Origin: Vombatus ursinus
Lineage: Eukaryota; Chordata; Mammalia; Diprotodontia; Vombatidae
Direction: 5' to 3'
Length of the DNA: 64,000 bases
NCBI RefSeq assembly: GCF_900497805.2
Contig: NW_020954556.1
Location: 34,153,312 to 34,217,311, forward strand
Both the position numbers and the translations under genes were made by a program. Position 1 is the stretch's first letter; each line of letters opens with the position of its first letter. Below the pieces are notes generated by a model. That model made no database searches and was not told the DNA's origin. It was given only the letters and a program-made list of their open reading frames with translations. This document shows, piece after piece, positions 1-11,859 of this stretch.

Positions 1-715
1 CACTGCTAGGTCTTGTGTGATTTTAATTGTGACTCTGCCATATTCAAATTGTTTTTTGTTTTCTTGTTGCTCATAAAAAATTTTCTCCTTGAGCTGGAGG
101 TTTGGAAATTTGATTATAATATTCCTGTAGGTTTCCTTTAGGATTTCTTTCAGGTGGTGATCAGTGGATTTTTTCTATTTCTACTTTCCTCTCTTGTTCT
201 AATGCTTCAGGACAATTTTCTTTAATTATTTCTTGTATTATTGTATTAAGATTCTTTTTTTTTTGATTGTATCTTTCAGGTAGTGCAATTATTCTTATGT
301 TTTCTCTTCTTGATATGTTCTCCAGATCAGTATTTTTTCTTATGAGATATTTCACATTCTTTTCTATTTATTTTCATTCTTGATATGTTGTTTTATTATT
401 TCTTGGTCTATTATAACTTTGCTGGATTCCCTTCATACAATTCTACTTTTCAAGGAGTCATTTTCTTCCTTAAGATTCTGGATCTCCTTTTCCAATTGGT
501 TTACTTTCTTTTTGTAATCTTCTTGTTTTTCTTGGATTATTCTTATTTTTATTTTTTTTCACAATCTCTGTCATTTGATTTTTAAAGTCTTTTTGAATTT
601 CTTCTATGAATTCTTTTTTGAGCAAGTGACCATTTGATATTACTCTTTGTGGTAGGAGAGGCTTTTTTGCTTCAGTATTCTCCTCTGAAGATAATTTTTA
701 ATTAGTTCTTTTTCT
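1..715 (-). mobile_element. L1 ORF1 fragment, antisense
   Basis: Read on the minus strand, 355-161 encodes the conserved core of L1 ORF1p: a segment containing TDLENISRREN followed by IIQEIIKENCPEALEQ, which is the start of the RNA-binding (RRM-like) domain. Sequence to about 715 is lysine- and glutamate-rich when reversed and corresponds to the coiled-coil and N-terminal part of ORF1p. The element runs off the left edge, so its 3' part is not visible. The frame is broken in several places and the copy is dead. The order relative to the next L1 piece shows that the two are not one collinear element. Confidence 0.8.
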
Positions 716-719
716 AGTT

Positions 720-1043
720 TTGTTTTTTTTTAAGTTGCATACTCAATTTGTTGATTTGCTTTTTCTCTATTTTATTGGTGTATTTATACATTTTCATCCC
801 ATAAACTTTGGTATCTTGTCTCATTGTTGTCATTTTCTTTAATGAAATTATTGATTATTTCTATGATTTAGTATTTGATACATTTTTTAAGATTACATTT
901 TTTAATTTCCAATTAATTTTTGATCTTTCTGTCACCCATTATTGAATGCAATTTTTATTGCATTATGACCTGAAAAGGATGAGTTTCCTACTTCTCCTTT
1001 TTGGCATTTGGTTGTGAGGTTTTTATGTCCTAATACATGGTCA

Positions 1044-1095
<52 letters not shown>

Positions 1096-1625
1096 TGTGT
1101 GTGTAGCTCCCATGTACTACTGAGAAGATGTATATATATTCCTTTCTATTCCCACTCCATTTTCTCCAGAGAGCTTTAATATCTAACTTTTTCAGAATTT
1201 TATTCATCTCCTTAACTTCTTTCTTTTTCATTTTTTTGGTTAGATTTATCTAGTTTTGAGAGGGGAAAGTTGAGGTCCCCCACTAGTATAGTTTTATTAT
1301 CTATTTCCTTCTATAACTCATTCAACTTATCTTTCAAAAGATATATTATTTGGTACATTTAGTATTTGTTTAGTATTGATATGACTTCATTGACTATTAT
1401 GCCTTTCAGAAAGATATAGTTTCCTTCTTTATATCTTTTAATCATATCTATTTTTGTTTTTGCTTTGTCTGAGATCATGTTGCTACCCCTGCTTTCTTTG
1501 CTTCAGCTGAAGCATAATAGATTCTGCTCCAGTCCCTTCCTTAACCTTGTGTGTATCTCTCTGCTTCAAATATGTTTCTTCTAAACAACATATTGTAGGA
1601 TTCTTGTTTTTATCCATTCTGCTAT
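720..1625 (-). mobile_element. L1 ORF2 fragment, antisense
   Basis: The T-rich text matches the antisense of the L1 ORF2 region between the endonuclease and the reverse transcriptase. It includes the characteristic 'gaggtcccccactagtatag' stretch near 1272 and the 'gtttcttctaaacaacat' stretch near 1573. No long frame survives. A (TG)n tract interrupts it at about 1046-1105. In a single minus-strand L1, ORF2 would lie to the left of ORF1; here it lies to the right of an ORF1 piece, so this is a separate insertion or a rearranged copy. Confidence 0.7.
1046..1105. repeat. (TG)n microsatellite
   Basis: About 60 bases of almost uninterrupted TG dinucleotides with one TATG break, lying inside the antisense L1 ORF2 piece. 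Confidence 0.95.
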
Positions 1626-1627
1626 CC

Positions 1628-1733
1628 TGAAAGACAGAGGTAAATGAGGAAACTGGCAGAAGACTTCTGAGGGATATGAGATGAGGAGGAGGGGATAAGA
1701 GGGAGGGCCTTCTCAGTGAATGTCCTCAATCCA
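1628..1733 (-). mobile_element. L2 ORF2 scrap, antisense
   Basis: The text 'ggatatgagatgaggagg' and the following purine-rich words resemble the antisense of L2 coding sequence as I remember it from marsupial genomes. Only about 100 bases are present and they abut the antisense L1. Confidence 0.45.
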
Positions 1734-1737
1734 TAAA

Positions 1738-1862
1738 TTGTATGCATACATTTATATTTATATGTATGTATGCATGTATATATATATGCATGTATACATA
1801 TATATTATATATACACATCTATATCTATTGGGTATATATGTATGTATATCTAGATAGATAAA
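1738..1862. repeat. TA/TATG/CA low-complexity repeat
   Basis: Mixed TATG, TA and TATC units with many alternating purine-pyrimidine steps. No unit predominates. Confidence 0.85.
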
Positions 1863-1869
1863 GCTTTTG

Positions 1870-2245
1870 TTCACTAAGACTTTTGTAACATCTCTTACAC
1901 ACAATACATACGGTACAAAAATATAAAGTGATTAGGTTGGAGTCACTAAAGACTTATGTGAACAGGAGAAGCTCAGACCAAAAGAGCAATTTGGCACCTA
2001 GAGTTAAAAAGCAGATACATTTAGAGGTAAAGCCTGTTACATTGCTCAATATACAAGAAAGTCTCCATCCTTTAAGATGTAACATATAGTTTTCTTAAAA
2101 GCTTTAAAATGTAATAAAATGAAAAAAGTTAATTGTCTATTTCTAGGGACATATTATAGCCTCTGATGTGTGGATGTGATGAGGTCTAGAGGTTTAGGGG
2201 TGCTGGAACCCCAAAATCACAACACACATGCCCTGCCTGAAAGAA
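1870..2245. other. Unassigned sequence
   Basis: AT-rich DNA without a recognisable gene or repeat. A short GC-richer patch at about 2180-2250 could belong to an old repeat, but I cannot name it. Confidence 0.4.
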
Positions 2246-2249
2246 TTCA

Positions 2250-3695
2250 ACCCAAGTCTTATCCAGAAGCATTAGAATGAGAGGAGAAAGTAGAAATAGA
2301 AAAGAAATCCACTGATCACCACCTGAAAGAGATCCTGCTGGGAAACCCACAAGAATATTATAGTCAAATTCTGAAACCTCCAGCTCAAGTATAAAATACT
2401 ATGAGCAACAAGAAAAAAAAAACAATTTGCATATGGCAGTGCTACAATTGGATTCACACTAGAAGTGGCCGCATTAAAAGGCTGCAGTTCTTGGAACACC
2501 ATATATCAAAGAGCAAAAGAACTGGGCCTCTTACCAAAAATATCATACCTAGCAAAGCTAAGCATAATTCTGAATTAAAAAAAATGGATATTTAATAAAT
2601 TGTCAGACTTTCAGGACTTTGTTAAAAAACAAACAAACAAACCTGAACTTAATAGAAGATTTGACATACAGAAGCCAAGAGAAAATTAAGTACATACCAA
2701 AGACCAATTATAAAAGATTCAATAAGGACAGACTGTTCATTTTTTATGTCTAAGATTGTTTTTACTAATTGGGTAGTTCATAAGAAAGAATGGGGTAGAC
2801 CTGAGCATGATATGACTTCAAAAAGTAAAATTGTTTAGGAACAGCTAAAAGAGTAATTATCTTATACAACTGAAGTTGGAGAAGAAGAACCAATACAGGG
2901 GAATTAGATGGGAGAGGAGGGCTGTTTGTTCTGGAAACCTACTTTCATCAGGAATGGGTTTAAGAGGGAACAATACATATACATCTAGAAAAGTATAAAA
3001 GTCTTCCAAATTTAGAAAGAAATAAAATGCTAAGGGGATAGGGAGGAAGGAAAGGTTAAGGGAGGGATCTTTAGGAGAAGAGGGAGGGAATAGCTCAAAA
3101 GGGTGTATAAAAGGGTGTTTAGAGTTATGGGAATGGGAGGATAACGGAGGGATTGTTAGAAGGGGGTAGATTAAGTAATATGAGGGCAAGTTAGCTGGTA
3201 GAAGTAAAATAGAGGAGTCAGGAAGGATAGGAAATAAGAGATATGCACAAACAAAAATAAAGACTAGGAATAGAATCTGTTAGGGAAAGTATATGTTTAT
3301 ATGTGTATGTATGTGTATATATATGTGTGTGTGTGTATGTATACATGTATGTATATGTCTATATTTATACATAAATATAGCTGCAGGGTTGGGGCGAAGA
3401 ACAAAGTAAAAAGTCTACCTGGAGAGAACAAAAGAAAACCTTCAAGGAAGCAAAGAAAAGATTGACAGCTCTCAACACAATGTGTGTTATTTGTTATATA
3501 GGCTTTCTTGAAATGGCAATTTACTGATATCTATTTTGAATTCTTTTTTATATTCTTCTGTGCACATGACATGTTTTGTTTCATTTTCTTTTCTTATTTT
3601 GTATTTAAGTTTTAGTATTTGAGTTTGTAATATGTTTCTTTTTCCTTTTGTATTTTGTATTTAAATTTTAGTATTTGTCTAAAATAAAAAAAGTG
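2250..3695 (+). mobile_element. Half-L1 relic: ORF1 C-terminus plus 3' region
   Basis: From about 2265 the plus strand follows L1 ORF1: the 'ccagaagcattagaatgaga' stretch, the 'ctgatcaccacctgaaagag' stretch and the end of the RNA-binding domain to about 2700. What follows is not ORF2. It is a purine-rich region (2850-3250), a TATG microsatellite (about 3295-3380), and then a T-rich block starting 'gtgtgttatttgttatatag' that ends in an A-rich tail near 3690. ORF1 joined to a 3' end without ORF2 is the layout of half-L1 (HAL1-like) elements. The copy is 5'-truncated and its frame is broken. I found no convincing target-site duplication. Confidence 0.6.
3295..3380. repeat. TATG/TG microsatellite
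   Basis: Alternating TATG, TA and TG units inside the half-L1 relic. Confidence 0.85.
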
Positions 3696-3719
3696 AAAGT
3701 CAGAATTAATACTAAAATG

Positions 3720-3940
3720 TTTTATTTACATTATCTCATTTGAGCCGCTTAGTAAATATATGAAGTAATTACTTCAGGTATTATTAGGCTTATTTTATAT
3801 AAGAGAAAACTGAGGTTGGATAGTTAAATTAATTATCCAGGCTTTCACGACTATACATATCTTAGGGGTGACTTAATCCCTTGCCTTCAGACTTCTCATT
3901 AAGAGATCCATCACCTATGTCCTGCTGCCTTACTAATTAT
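3720..3940 (-). mobile_element. MIR-family CORE-SINE
   Basis: Shows the antisense MIR signature: 'tatctcatttgagcc', then a 'gaaaactgaggt' core and a run ending in a degraded tRNA-like head. Diverged and without a coding frame. Confidence 0.65.
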
Positions 3941-3949
3941 TGAATTCTG

Positions 3950-4820
3950 GGGTAGATATTGAGGAAAGAGAGAGTCATTTGTTCTTTCGTATTGAAGGAA
4001 AAATGAAATACAACAAGCAATCTAAGGACATAGTAAAGGAGATGATCTCATCCACCATTGTAAAAACTATTTTTTTTTTGTCCTTGGATGGAGATACCAG
4101 AAAAACTATCTAAACAGTTACTTCAACCCTGGTGTATTAGATCAATTATCAATTATATCAATTAGAACAAATATAAAAATATCTGGTCACCTCCTTTTCT
4201 TGAACACTAAATGTTTTCTCATTTTGACAACAAACCTTGCACTTGATTTGTAGACTTTCCTCCAGAAAACTTCCTTTTTTCTTTGGTTAATGCCATTTTT
4301 CTCTATTGTTCCCTCTCCTGTGAAAGGTGTTATCCATCCTAAATTTCCTCAGAATTCTGCTAATTGTCTGTGTACTCTAAATAGGCCTGAAAAGTTGTAA
4401 AAAAAAAAAAAACAAAACTAAAAACCAAAATATGTCCCTTAGGAAGGTGCAGGCTGCTATCAATAAGCAGTCTTTAGTCCTTAACTTGCTAATAAATCTT
4501 TTTTTCTTTTCAGTTTGACTACTTGAGTTATTTGACCTGATAGTCAGAGGATACAGCTGGTGGGTAAGATTCTCCCTAGGCTCTCCAGCCTAGGCTGAGA
4601 AATTTCCTAACAACATCTCATATTTTTCTTTGATCCCAAGGCATCATCTGTGGCTCAGAGGACATGTTTTCCATTTGTGTTGAGGGCAAAAACAGGAATT
4701 TCTCCTTTATAAAGTTTATCACAGTTATTTTTGTTTTTTAGAAATACTTAGTTCTGAGACACATATGATCACATTATTTATTTAGAGGTGAAATGATCAT
4801 TGGGTAATAGATTTAGATTT
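3950..4820. other. Unassigned sequence
   Basis: No gene, RNA or repeat recognised. Contains short A and T homopolymers (about 4070 and 4400). Confidence 0.4.
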
Positions 4821-4824
4821 AAAA

Positions 4825-4985
4825 AAAAAGCCTTATCAGTCATTGAGTCCAATCCCCTCATATTAGACTTTAGGAATCGGAGTTAGAGAGAAGTTAAGTG
4901 ATTTATTCTAAATCACATAGTAAAGGGCACATCAGGATTGAACACAGGTATATTGAATCTGAATCTAGGGATGGTCTTACTGTAT
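4825..4985 (-). mobile_element. MIR-family SINE, degraded
   Basis: Antisense MIR-like words in order: 'gagtccaatcccctcatatt', 'agttaagtga', 'catagtaa', then the reversed B-box region near 4940. Old and diverged. Confidence 0.55.
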
Positions 4986-4989
4986 CAAA

Positions 4990-5450
4990 ATAAAGAAGGA
5001 TTTTAGAGGGTAGGGGAAAGAGAAGGCAGAAGACAGTGATTAGAGAGGACTAAGGTTGAGTTTACTGTTGGTTAGGGACTCTGGGCTAGTGTTGTTTCAG
5101 TTGAATACAGTCTTCATTATTGATCCCCTTAACCGTTTTGATATGAATTGTCTTTGTCTAGTGTTTAGAATGGTGGGCAGGAGTTATAAGTACAGGTAAT
5201 CTATAAGTTTCTTCTGGTTCTAACATTCTAGGATTGCTTTGAGTCTCAAAGTTTTATATGTCTTCAAGAGTCTCAGGTTAAAAGTGAAATACTCTCCAGA
5301 AAGTTAATATTGTCATCAACTAAAACTTAGCAATTAGTGGCTGATAGATAGCTTCTATAAAGGGCATTTAATATAGAAAACAGGATATCTTGGAAGAGAA
5401 TATGAGGAAAGTGGGATGCAAGGAATGGGGGAAGCACTGCTGAAAAAAAT
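4990..5450. other. Unassigned sequence
   Basis: Nothing recognised between two MIR-type SINEs. Confidence 0.4.
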
Positions 5451-5454
5451 GTAA

Positions 5455-5625
5455 GATTCCACACTTGAAGGAATCTTAGAATATAATACAGTGCCCTTAC
5501 TTTACTGATAAAGAAACTGAGGTCAATAAAAGCTAAGTGACTTGGCCATAGTCAGTCTAGTAGTAAGTTACATATTCGTGATTCAAATAAAAGTCTATTC
5601 ACCCCAAGTCCAATGTTCCCGACAC
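5455..5625 (-). mobile_element. MIR-family SINE, degraded
   Basis: Antisense order 'actgataaagaaactgaggt', 'aagtgacttggcc', 'agtagtaagt' is the MIR core read backwards. Confidence 0.6.
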
Positions 5626-5629
5626 TAGA

Positions 5630-6015
5630 TGACTACTTTTGCTTTGGCCATGCTAATGAAAAGTAGTCAAAGGCAGAGTTTTTTGAAGACAATCTGACCA
5701 GCATTGTTGTACATCATTAATATTTTTTGAAAAATAAAACAAAACAACACATGTAAGGCCATTAACAATATCACTACAAAGGATTAACAGAGGGTAATTA
5801 TATATATGGAGAATAGCCAATGTCTTTTTTTAATAGATGCCTGGTAATCTACAATGATTGTTTGCTTTCTGAGTATAGCTGGATATATGTTTATTTCTGG
5901 TGCCTCATAACATTTACTTAATCTAATTCATTTTCAAACATAGTAGACACTGTTTTCCACTTTTTTATCCAGTGTACTATCACACACATGTGGGTCCAGC
6001 CAATGGTCCTTCTTA
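5630..6015. other. Unassigned sequence
   Basis: No feature recognised. Confidence 0.4.
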
Positions 6016-6019
6016 TCTT

Positions 6020-6290
6020 TCCACACTCTTAATATTTCATATTTTATGTACATGCATTTGCAGTCTTTCCTTCATGTCTGGAATACTCCTTCCTCATCTC
6101 TAACTCTTAAAACACCTTAGTTCAAATACCAGTCCTAACATGTTGTTTTTTATAATCCCTCAAGTTGTTAGCACCTTCCTTCTCCAACCCCCTCCAAAAT
6201 TACCTTTCATTTGCATAGTGCATATTTGTACATATGCTTTTGTATTTGTATTTTCAACATAGTAAGCACAGTGCCTAAAAATGATTCCTT
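6020..6290 (+). mobile_element. L2 3' end
   Basis: Resembles the end of L2 ORF2 and its 3' UTR: 'ctggaatactccttcctcat', then 'tcaaataccagtcctaacat', the C/T-rich stretch and the degraded 'agtaagcacagtgcct' terminus. Confidence 0.6.
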
Positions 6291-6297
6291 CATTCAT

Positions 6298-6400
6298 TCA
6301 TCAAGGTTAGGTGACTTGTCCAGGGTCAAATGTCTAGTTAGAAGTAGTATTTCACCATATCTTCCAATCTATTTATTTATAAGCTCAGTCCTCTAAATAC
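6298..6400 (-). mobile_element. MIR-type SINE fragment
   Basis: Carries 'aggtgacttgtccagggtca', the reversed MIR core, followed by a degraded head. Confidence 0.5.
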
Positions 6401-6474
6401 ATAAAAATAAAATTATTTAAGAGCTATCTTTTTTTTTTTACCAATGATCTCAGAATAAAAAGAAATCATTTAGA

Positions 6475-6570
6475 AACATACAAAAAGTGAAACTGTCTCT
6501 GACTTTAAGGAACTTATACCATAGTAGGGGGAGACAATTCATGCAGGAGAGTAAATGAGATGGTGACTTG
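6475..6570 (-). mobile_element. L2 3' UTR fragment, antisense
   Basis: 'gtgaaactgtctctgacttt' followed by 'agtagggggagacaa' matches the reversed L2 3' UTR layout seen in longer copies elsewhere in the window. Confidence 0.5.
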
Positions 6571-6574
6571 GTTT

Positions 6575-7830
6575 GGACCTTTTTCAAGAGGAAGGGTAGC
6601 AATGATTTCATTACTGTACCCAAAGCAAAAGATAGAAAGTAAAGAGAAGACTATACATGGAGAATGTATAATCTGGTCTGGGTGCAGTTAGATATATTGT
6701 CTATGTGAGTGTGTACTCATTCACCACTCAAGACAGTTCAGCCCCTGGGTAAGAGTTTCACCACTGCATGATTCACATTTGCTAAGGCCAGGATTATAGA
6801 GTGGACTTGTGGAAGGCTGGGTAGATTACCTCAGGCAACTTCCTAGGATATATCTACCCTAGTCCAGCTGTTGATTTGCCTGAGGAAATTCCCACATTTG
6901 GAGGCTCCCCTCTCTGAGGAAATGATCAATGTTTCATATTTGCATTCTTTTGTGTATCTACAAGGCATAAGATTTTGTAGCTAAGGATATAAAAATATCC
7001 TTCCAAAAGGATAAGTAACAAATGAGAAAAAAGACTAATCAAACAACACATGTTTTTGAAATTTTAACAATTTACTGTCAGTGGAATAAGCTAAAGTTTA
7101 TTTAAGATTTGTGGAAATGAGTTTTTCTTAAAGAGTATTTTTGACTTGGATGTCCAAAATTTAGAATGAAAGAGTCTACAAGAATAAAAGCAGAAGGGCA
7201 TGATTCATCACTTCATTTGTTTCATTCTATGAAAAACAGAATTTCCCAAGTGTGTTCCTCTCCATTATCCTTCCACTGGCTTTTTTACAGGATTGTGAGT
7301 GGTAGATTGGGCAATTCTGTTGTAGACATCAGTCATTTTGTTTTGAAATGTTGAAAGAGAGAATGGGTTAGAGTGAATCCAATTGCATCAGATGCAAAGT
7401 ATCTTACTTCCTTCATGACTGTCCATCAAAGAACTGGGGCTTATTGAATAAATCTTGCATATTATCTGAACTAAATCAGCTGAGAAAGTGGTCAGTGTCC
7501 TTGGGAGGTGCCAAGATTGCCATTTCCTAGATCAAAAATTAGGGAAAAATATGACAAGTCAGACTACCTCTTGGCATTTCTCTTTTTCAATAGTGTAGCC
7601 CATTCATAGGAGGCTTTGAGGAGGGGTATGGGGAGGGTGAGTAAGTGAGCAGAAACAAAAAAAAATGAAGATAAATTTTTTTGGGCTTCACAAAATAAGA
7701 AACTCACTTAAGGAAGCATCTAACTGAACATTTTAATCGTGGCCTCCAAAATGAAAATTGGTGGTATTTTTATTGAGCAAAGGTAAAAATGTGAATGAAA
7801 AAAGTGTCATTTACATTTGGCACTCTTACT
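6575..7830. other. Unassigned sequence
   Basis: About 1.25 kb with no recognisable gene or repeat. Short open frames such as 7166-7354 have no family features and no neighbouring gene signals. Confidence 0.4.
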
Positions 7831-7837
7831 TACTGTG

Positions 7838-8100
7838 AGGACAGTTAGGTGCTATGGTGGTGGCTAGAGCATGGGACTTGGAGTCAGAAAGATCTTAAGT
7901 CAGGAAGACCTGGGTTCAAATTCAATCTCAGGCTGTGTATTCCTGGGAAAATCACTTAGCCTCTATCTGGTTCAGTTTCTTCATCTATAAAATGGGCCTA
8001 ATAGTAGCACCCACCTTTTAGGGTTTTTAATAGTGATTGATTGAGTTAATATTTGTAAAGCACTTTGCAAACTGTAAAGTGCTATATAAATTATAGCTTT
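7838..8100 (+). mobile_element. CORE-SINE (MIR/Ther type), near full length
   Basis: Begins with a tRNA-like head ('cagttaggtgctatggtgg'), has a Pol III B-box-like 'gggttcaaattc' at about 7912, then the core ('ttcatctataaaatgggcc') and the terminal 'taaagcactttgcaaa' region. One of the best preserved SINEs of this class here. Confidence 0.8.
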
Positions 8101-8249
8101 GTTCCAGAATCACTTTTTCCATTTCAGTGCCTCACTCCTATCTAAGAAATAGGTAATGTTTAATTTCTCTTTCTAAAAATATAGTACTTGAAAGTTGTCA
8201 ACTGAATGGATTAAGGTTAACTGATGTTTATATGTCTTTCTAAGATTTG

Positions 8250-8375
8250 CAATACAATTTTAAATATGTATATATAAACAAATATGTGTTTACATACACA
8301 CATATGTATATATATATATTTACATACATGCCCACAATCACATATATGTATACATGTTTATATGTATACACACAT
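8250..8375. repeat. TA/CA/TATG microsatellite
   Basis: Interrupted TATG, TA and CA units. Confidence 0.85.
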
Positions 8376-8377
8376 AT

Positions 8378-8570
8378 TTTTTTTTCTCATTTGATTTGCT
8401 TCTCACAACTCTGTGAGATAGGTTCCATTATCATTCAGGATGGGAAAATAAGACTGAGAGAGGTTGACTTGCTTGGGTCACGTAGTTAGTAAACATCCAA
8501 AGCAGTATTTGATTTCTACTCTACATAGTTTCAAGTCAGATAATCGATCTACTATACCTCCTAGTTGTTT
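8378..8570 (-). mobile_element. MIR-family SINE
   Basis: 'actctgtgagataggttcca', 'agactgagagaggttgactt' and a reversed tRNA-like head near 8560 give the MIR layout on the minus strand. Confidence 0.65.
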
Positions 8571-8574
8571 AAAG

Positions 8575-10080
8575 TTTTTTTTTTCATTTAAAAGGACTCT
8601 GTGGAAGATAATGAATACCTCAATAGAAAGAAGTACAATATTAATTATGGAATTCTAGAATTTCAGGCTTGGGGAGACAGTATTTGTATCTATTATGGAA
8701 GTTTACCAAAGTCCTTCAGATAATAGCACCCAGACAATGGCTTGTGCTACCTAAATTTAAGTCCAGTTTTGCTAACAAATGAACTTGAGTACAAACTTTA
8801 CATCTTCTTCTAATAGGGAAAGTGGAAGAATTGATTTTAAAAAGTGAAATAATATTAATTAGTTTTCCCTCCTTGGCACCTTGTAAGGCCTTGTAGGAGA
8901 GACAGGAGGCCTCATATGCCAGGTGAGTCAAACCACCACCACCACCTTCATCACCATGTTCCTTTGGAAGTATTAACTAGGTGAGAACAGAGACTGGACT
9001 TTTCTATTGCATTAGTAAAAAATTTCAACTAGGTAAGATAAGAAGGGCATGAGAATTCACTGAAGAAACTGAGTCACAACCTGTAGGAATTATATAAAAA
9101 TAGCAGTCTAATTTAGGAACCAGGCATTCAAGTATTTGGTAGAGAGAATAATTCCATCCACGTGCCTGAGAGAAACCCACTTGAGTCTGAAGGAAAAGAG
9201 CTTTTTTTATCTCCCTAACCCCCTGACTTTTGAAAAGAATAAGAATTTATAGACTTTAAAATTTCTGGAATGTTTTAATATTAGCATATCAGCAGTGTCC
9301 ACAAAGCAGCAGAACCTGGTAAGTGTATATGTACCTGGAACCAAAGACAAATGACACATTGACAAAAGAGAGCTTAAGGATTCTAAAAGCTGGATGAGGA
9401 GCTGACAAAAGAGAGAATAGATTTTGTAGTTAACGGGAATTGTGAATTACTTCTTGATTTCATGTGGTCCCTGAGCTTGAGCTCACTTCCTCTCAAATGA
9501 CTATATGTATTTTAGTGAAAGTATGTTCCAGCCTTTTGAGGATAAAGTTTTTTCCAACTATTTTTATTATCCCACTTTCATAAATAACCATTTTAAAAGG
9601 GCAATAAAGTCTCAAATGTTAATTGGCATCAATTAATAATCATTGGGAGCAGACCTCTGGTGGGGGTTCATGAGAAGGCCACCCTTCTGTTTTTTCAGGT
9701 ACTGTGAAACTGAGAGGGAGAGAAACTGTTACCAAACTCTTTGGAATACCAGCCCTATGACTTGTGCCAGAAAACATCTATACTTTGTCTAACTTACTTC
9801 AAAATTGAAAGGATTTACAATTTCATCGGCATGAATATTCCTTCCACAAAGGCATATTACTACCCTTTTACAATATAGTACAACATCTTTGAAAGTTACC
9901 ATGGCCAAAAGAACCCAATCAGCCTGAAGCCAACCTAGTGATGAACCAAAATTAGTTAGGTTGGTTCTTAGAGACATACTATATCTGTCAGTCTTTGATT
10001 ATGACAAGGATCTCTCTTGAATCAGTGTAAGGAATTTCTGATATGGGAGCTCCTTCCAGTACAGAAGAAAACCCATTTAT
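8575..10080. other. Unassigned sequence
   Basis: About 1.5 kb with no recognised gene or repeat. Contains a short (CAC)n run at about 8932-8946. Confidence 0.4.
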
Positions 10081-10084
10081 AACA

Positions 10085-10195
10085 TAGTCTTGGCTAGTTG
10101 CCTGAGGCTCAAAGACATTAATAATTCTGTAGTCACAGAGTCAGTGTCAGAAGTGAGATTTGAAACCGGGTCTTCTTGACTTCACCCAAAACTGA
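10085..10195 (-). mobile_element. MIR-type SINE fragment
   Basis: 'gttgcctgaggctcaaagac' and 'tcacagagtcagtgtcagaa' followed by a degraded B-box region read as an antisense SINE. Confidence 0.5.
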
Positions 10196-10207
10196 ACTTT
10201 ACTTCAT

Positions 10208-10315
10208 ACAATCTCTTATGTGTATGTATATACACATACACACACACATATATAATATACATATGTATATATATACACACACATTATATATAATATATAT
10301 ATATAATTATATAAT
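10208..10315. repeat. CA/TA microsatellite
   Basis: Alternating CA and TA tracts. Confidence 0.9.
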
Positions 10316-10319
10316 ATTT

Positions 10320-11360
10320 AGTTCTGTTTGCTACTACTCTTGGTACCCCTCAAAATGTAAATGATTGAGAATAGGTCTTACTGTATGTTAGCTCTTTCTC
10401 TTTTGTAGTCTCTTTCCCTGTGGATAAAAAGTAACTCAGATACATACTTTATGATGTAAACATTGAGATATCACCTCATTTGCCATGAAATTTATGGCCC
10501 ACAGGTAGAGTGGATTGATGTGCCCTCTAATGAAGTCTGTAATGTCCATCTTTGCTGACAGTTATATGAAAATAAAATGAATCCCACACCCCCATGCTTT
10601 CCCTTCTTTTCCATCCTCTGTCTCTCAGTTTAACTACAGACCAACTATAGCTTTCTTTTCAGAAGCCTTAGGATCAGATTTCTCTTCAAAGTTGAAGGTT
10701 ACAGACAATCATGCTTGCTATTTGCCTGTATATAATACTCTCATACTTTCTGTAAGTGGCTTTAAATTTAAGTTTCCCTGAGATAGTGGCTTAAGCCTGA
10801 CTTAGGCTAGTCACCTGGTAGTTTAGGTCAGATATTGGAATGAATCACACATTTTAAGATCATGTAATGATGAACAAAAAGAGATATTAAAATGTCTCAT
10901 AACTCTACCCCACCCCCCACAGCCTCTATAAGGAATTTGTTTGGTCAACAACATGGAATACAGTGACTTAGCAGGCCTTGGAATATCTATCACATTGGAA
11001 GGGCCTCAACTCCACTTGAGAGGACCTTTTTAGTCCCTTAGGTTAGCAGGAATCTAGTCTATATGGACTGAGGCCACTAGGAAACTGCATTAATAGCAAG
11101 GTGGCTTCAGCTTTAATCCCCTGGATTCATCAATTATCAAGGACAGTTTCCTTATCTTTTAGGAAATTACATGGCTGTAGGGTGAGCTGAGGTGGAGGCT
11201 AGCCTAACACATATCTCTAAACATCTTATTTTTATCCAAGACATAATAGATTGGTTACCGAATACCCCCTTTTTTGGTATACATTCAATGGAAAACTGCC
11301 TATGATTTCCCTGAGCCCAAAGTCCTACCTCCACAGCATTTAACATAGGCTTGAATACAT
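10320..11360. other. Unassigned sequence
   Basis: About 1 kb with no recognised feature; a C-rich patch lies at 10905-10920. Confidence 0.4.
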
Positions 11361-11367
11361 AGCTGAT

Positions 11368-11645
11368 TTAGGCAGCTAAATGGCACAGTGCTAGATTATA
11401 GTGCTAGACTAGGAGTCATGAAGACCTAAGTTCAAATCAGTCTCAAACACTTATTATCTTTATAACTTTGGATAAGTCATTTAACCGTTATCTGTATCAG
11501 TTCTTTCAATGGTAAATGGGGATCATAATAGCACTTACATCTCAGGGTTGTTATATGGATCAGATAAGGTAAAATTTGTACAGCACTTAGTACAGTGCCT
11601 CGAATATAGTAGGTGCTTAATAAATACTTATTTCTCTCAACCCCC
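11368..11645 (+). mobile_element. CORE-SINE (MIR/Ther type), near full length
   Basis: tRNA-like head 'ggcagctaaatggcacagtg', then the B-box region near 11430, the core, and the terminus 'aataaatactta'. This is the full MIR-class layout including the L2-like tail, which implies mobilisation by L2. Confidence 0.8.
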
Positions 11646-11689
11646 ATTTAAGTCATTCATGGAATGAACACAAATCTAAGAGACAAAGC

Positions 11690-11855
11690 TTTATGTCCAG
11701 TGCCACCTGTAAATAGCTAAGGGACCTTAGGTAAATGGCTTGACCCTTTGGTGTCCATTTTTCCTCTCTATAAAGATGATTATCACCTATTGTGAAGTTC
11801 AGAAGGGATAAGAAGTATGACTAAGCTCTGAAAATTCTTTGAATGGTAGAGGTCA
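11690..11855 (+). mobile_element. MIR-type SINE, degraded
   Basis: 'cacctgtaaatagctaaggg' and 'cctctctataaagatgatta' preserve the order of a plus-strand MIR core. Confidence 0.45.
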
Positions 11856-11859
11856 TTAA

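Noticed and set aside
932-1231. Minus-strand frame with a poly(Thr-His) run
   Set aside because: It reads through the (TG)n tract within an antisense L1 ORF2 relic.
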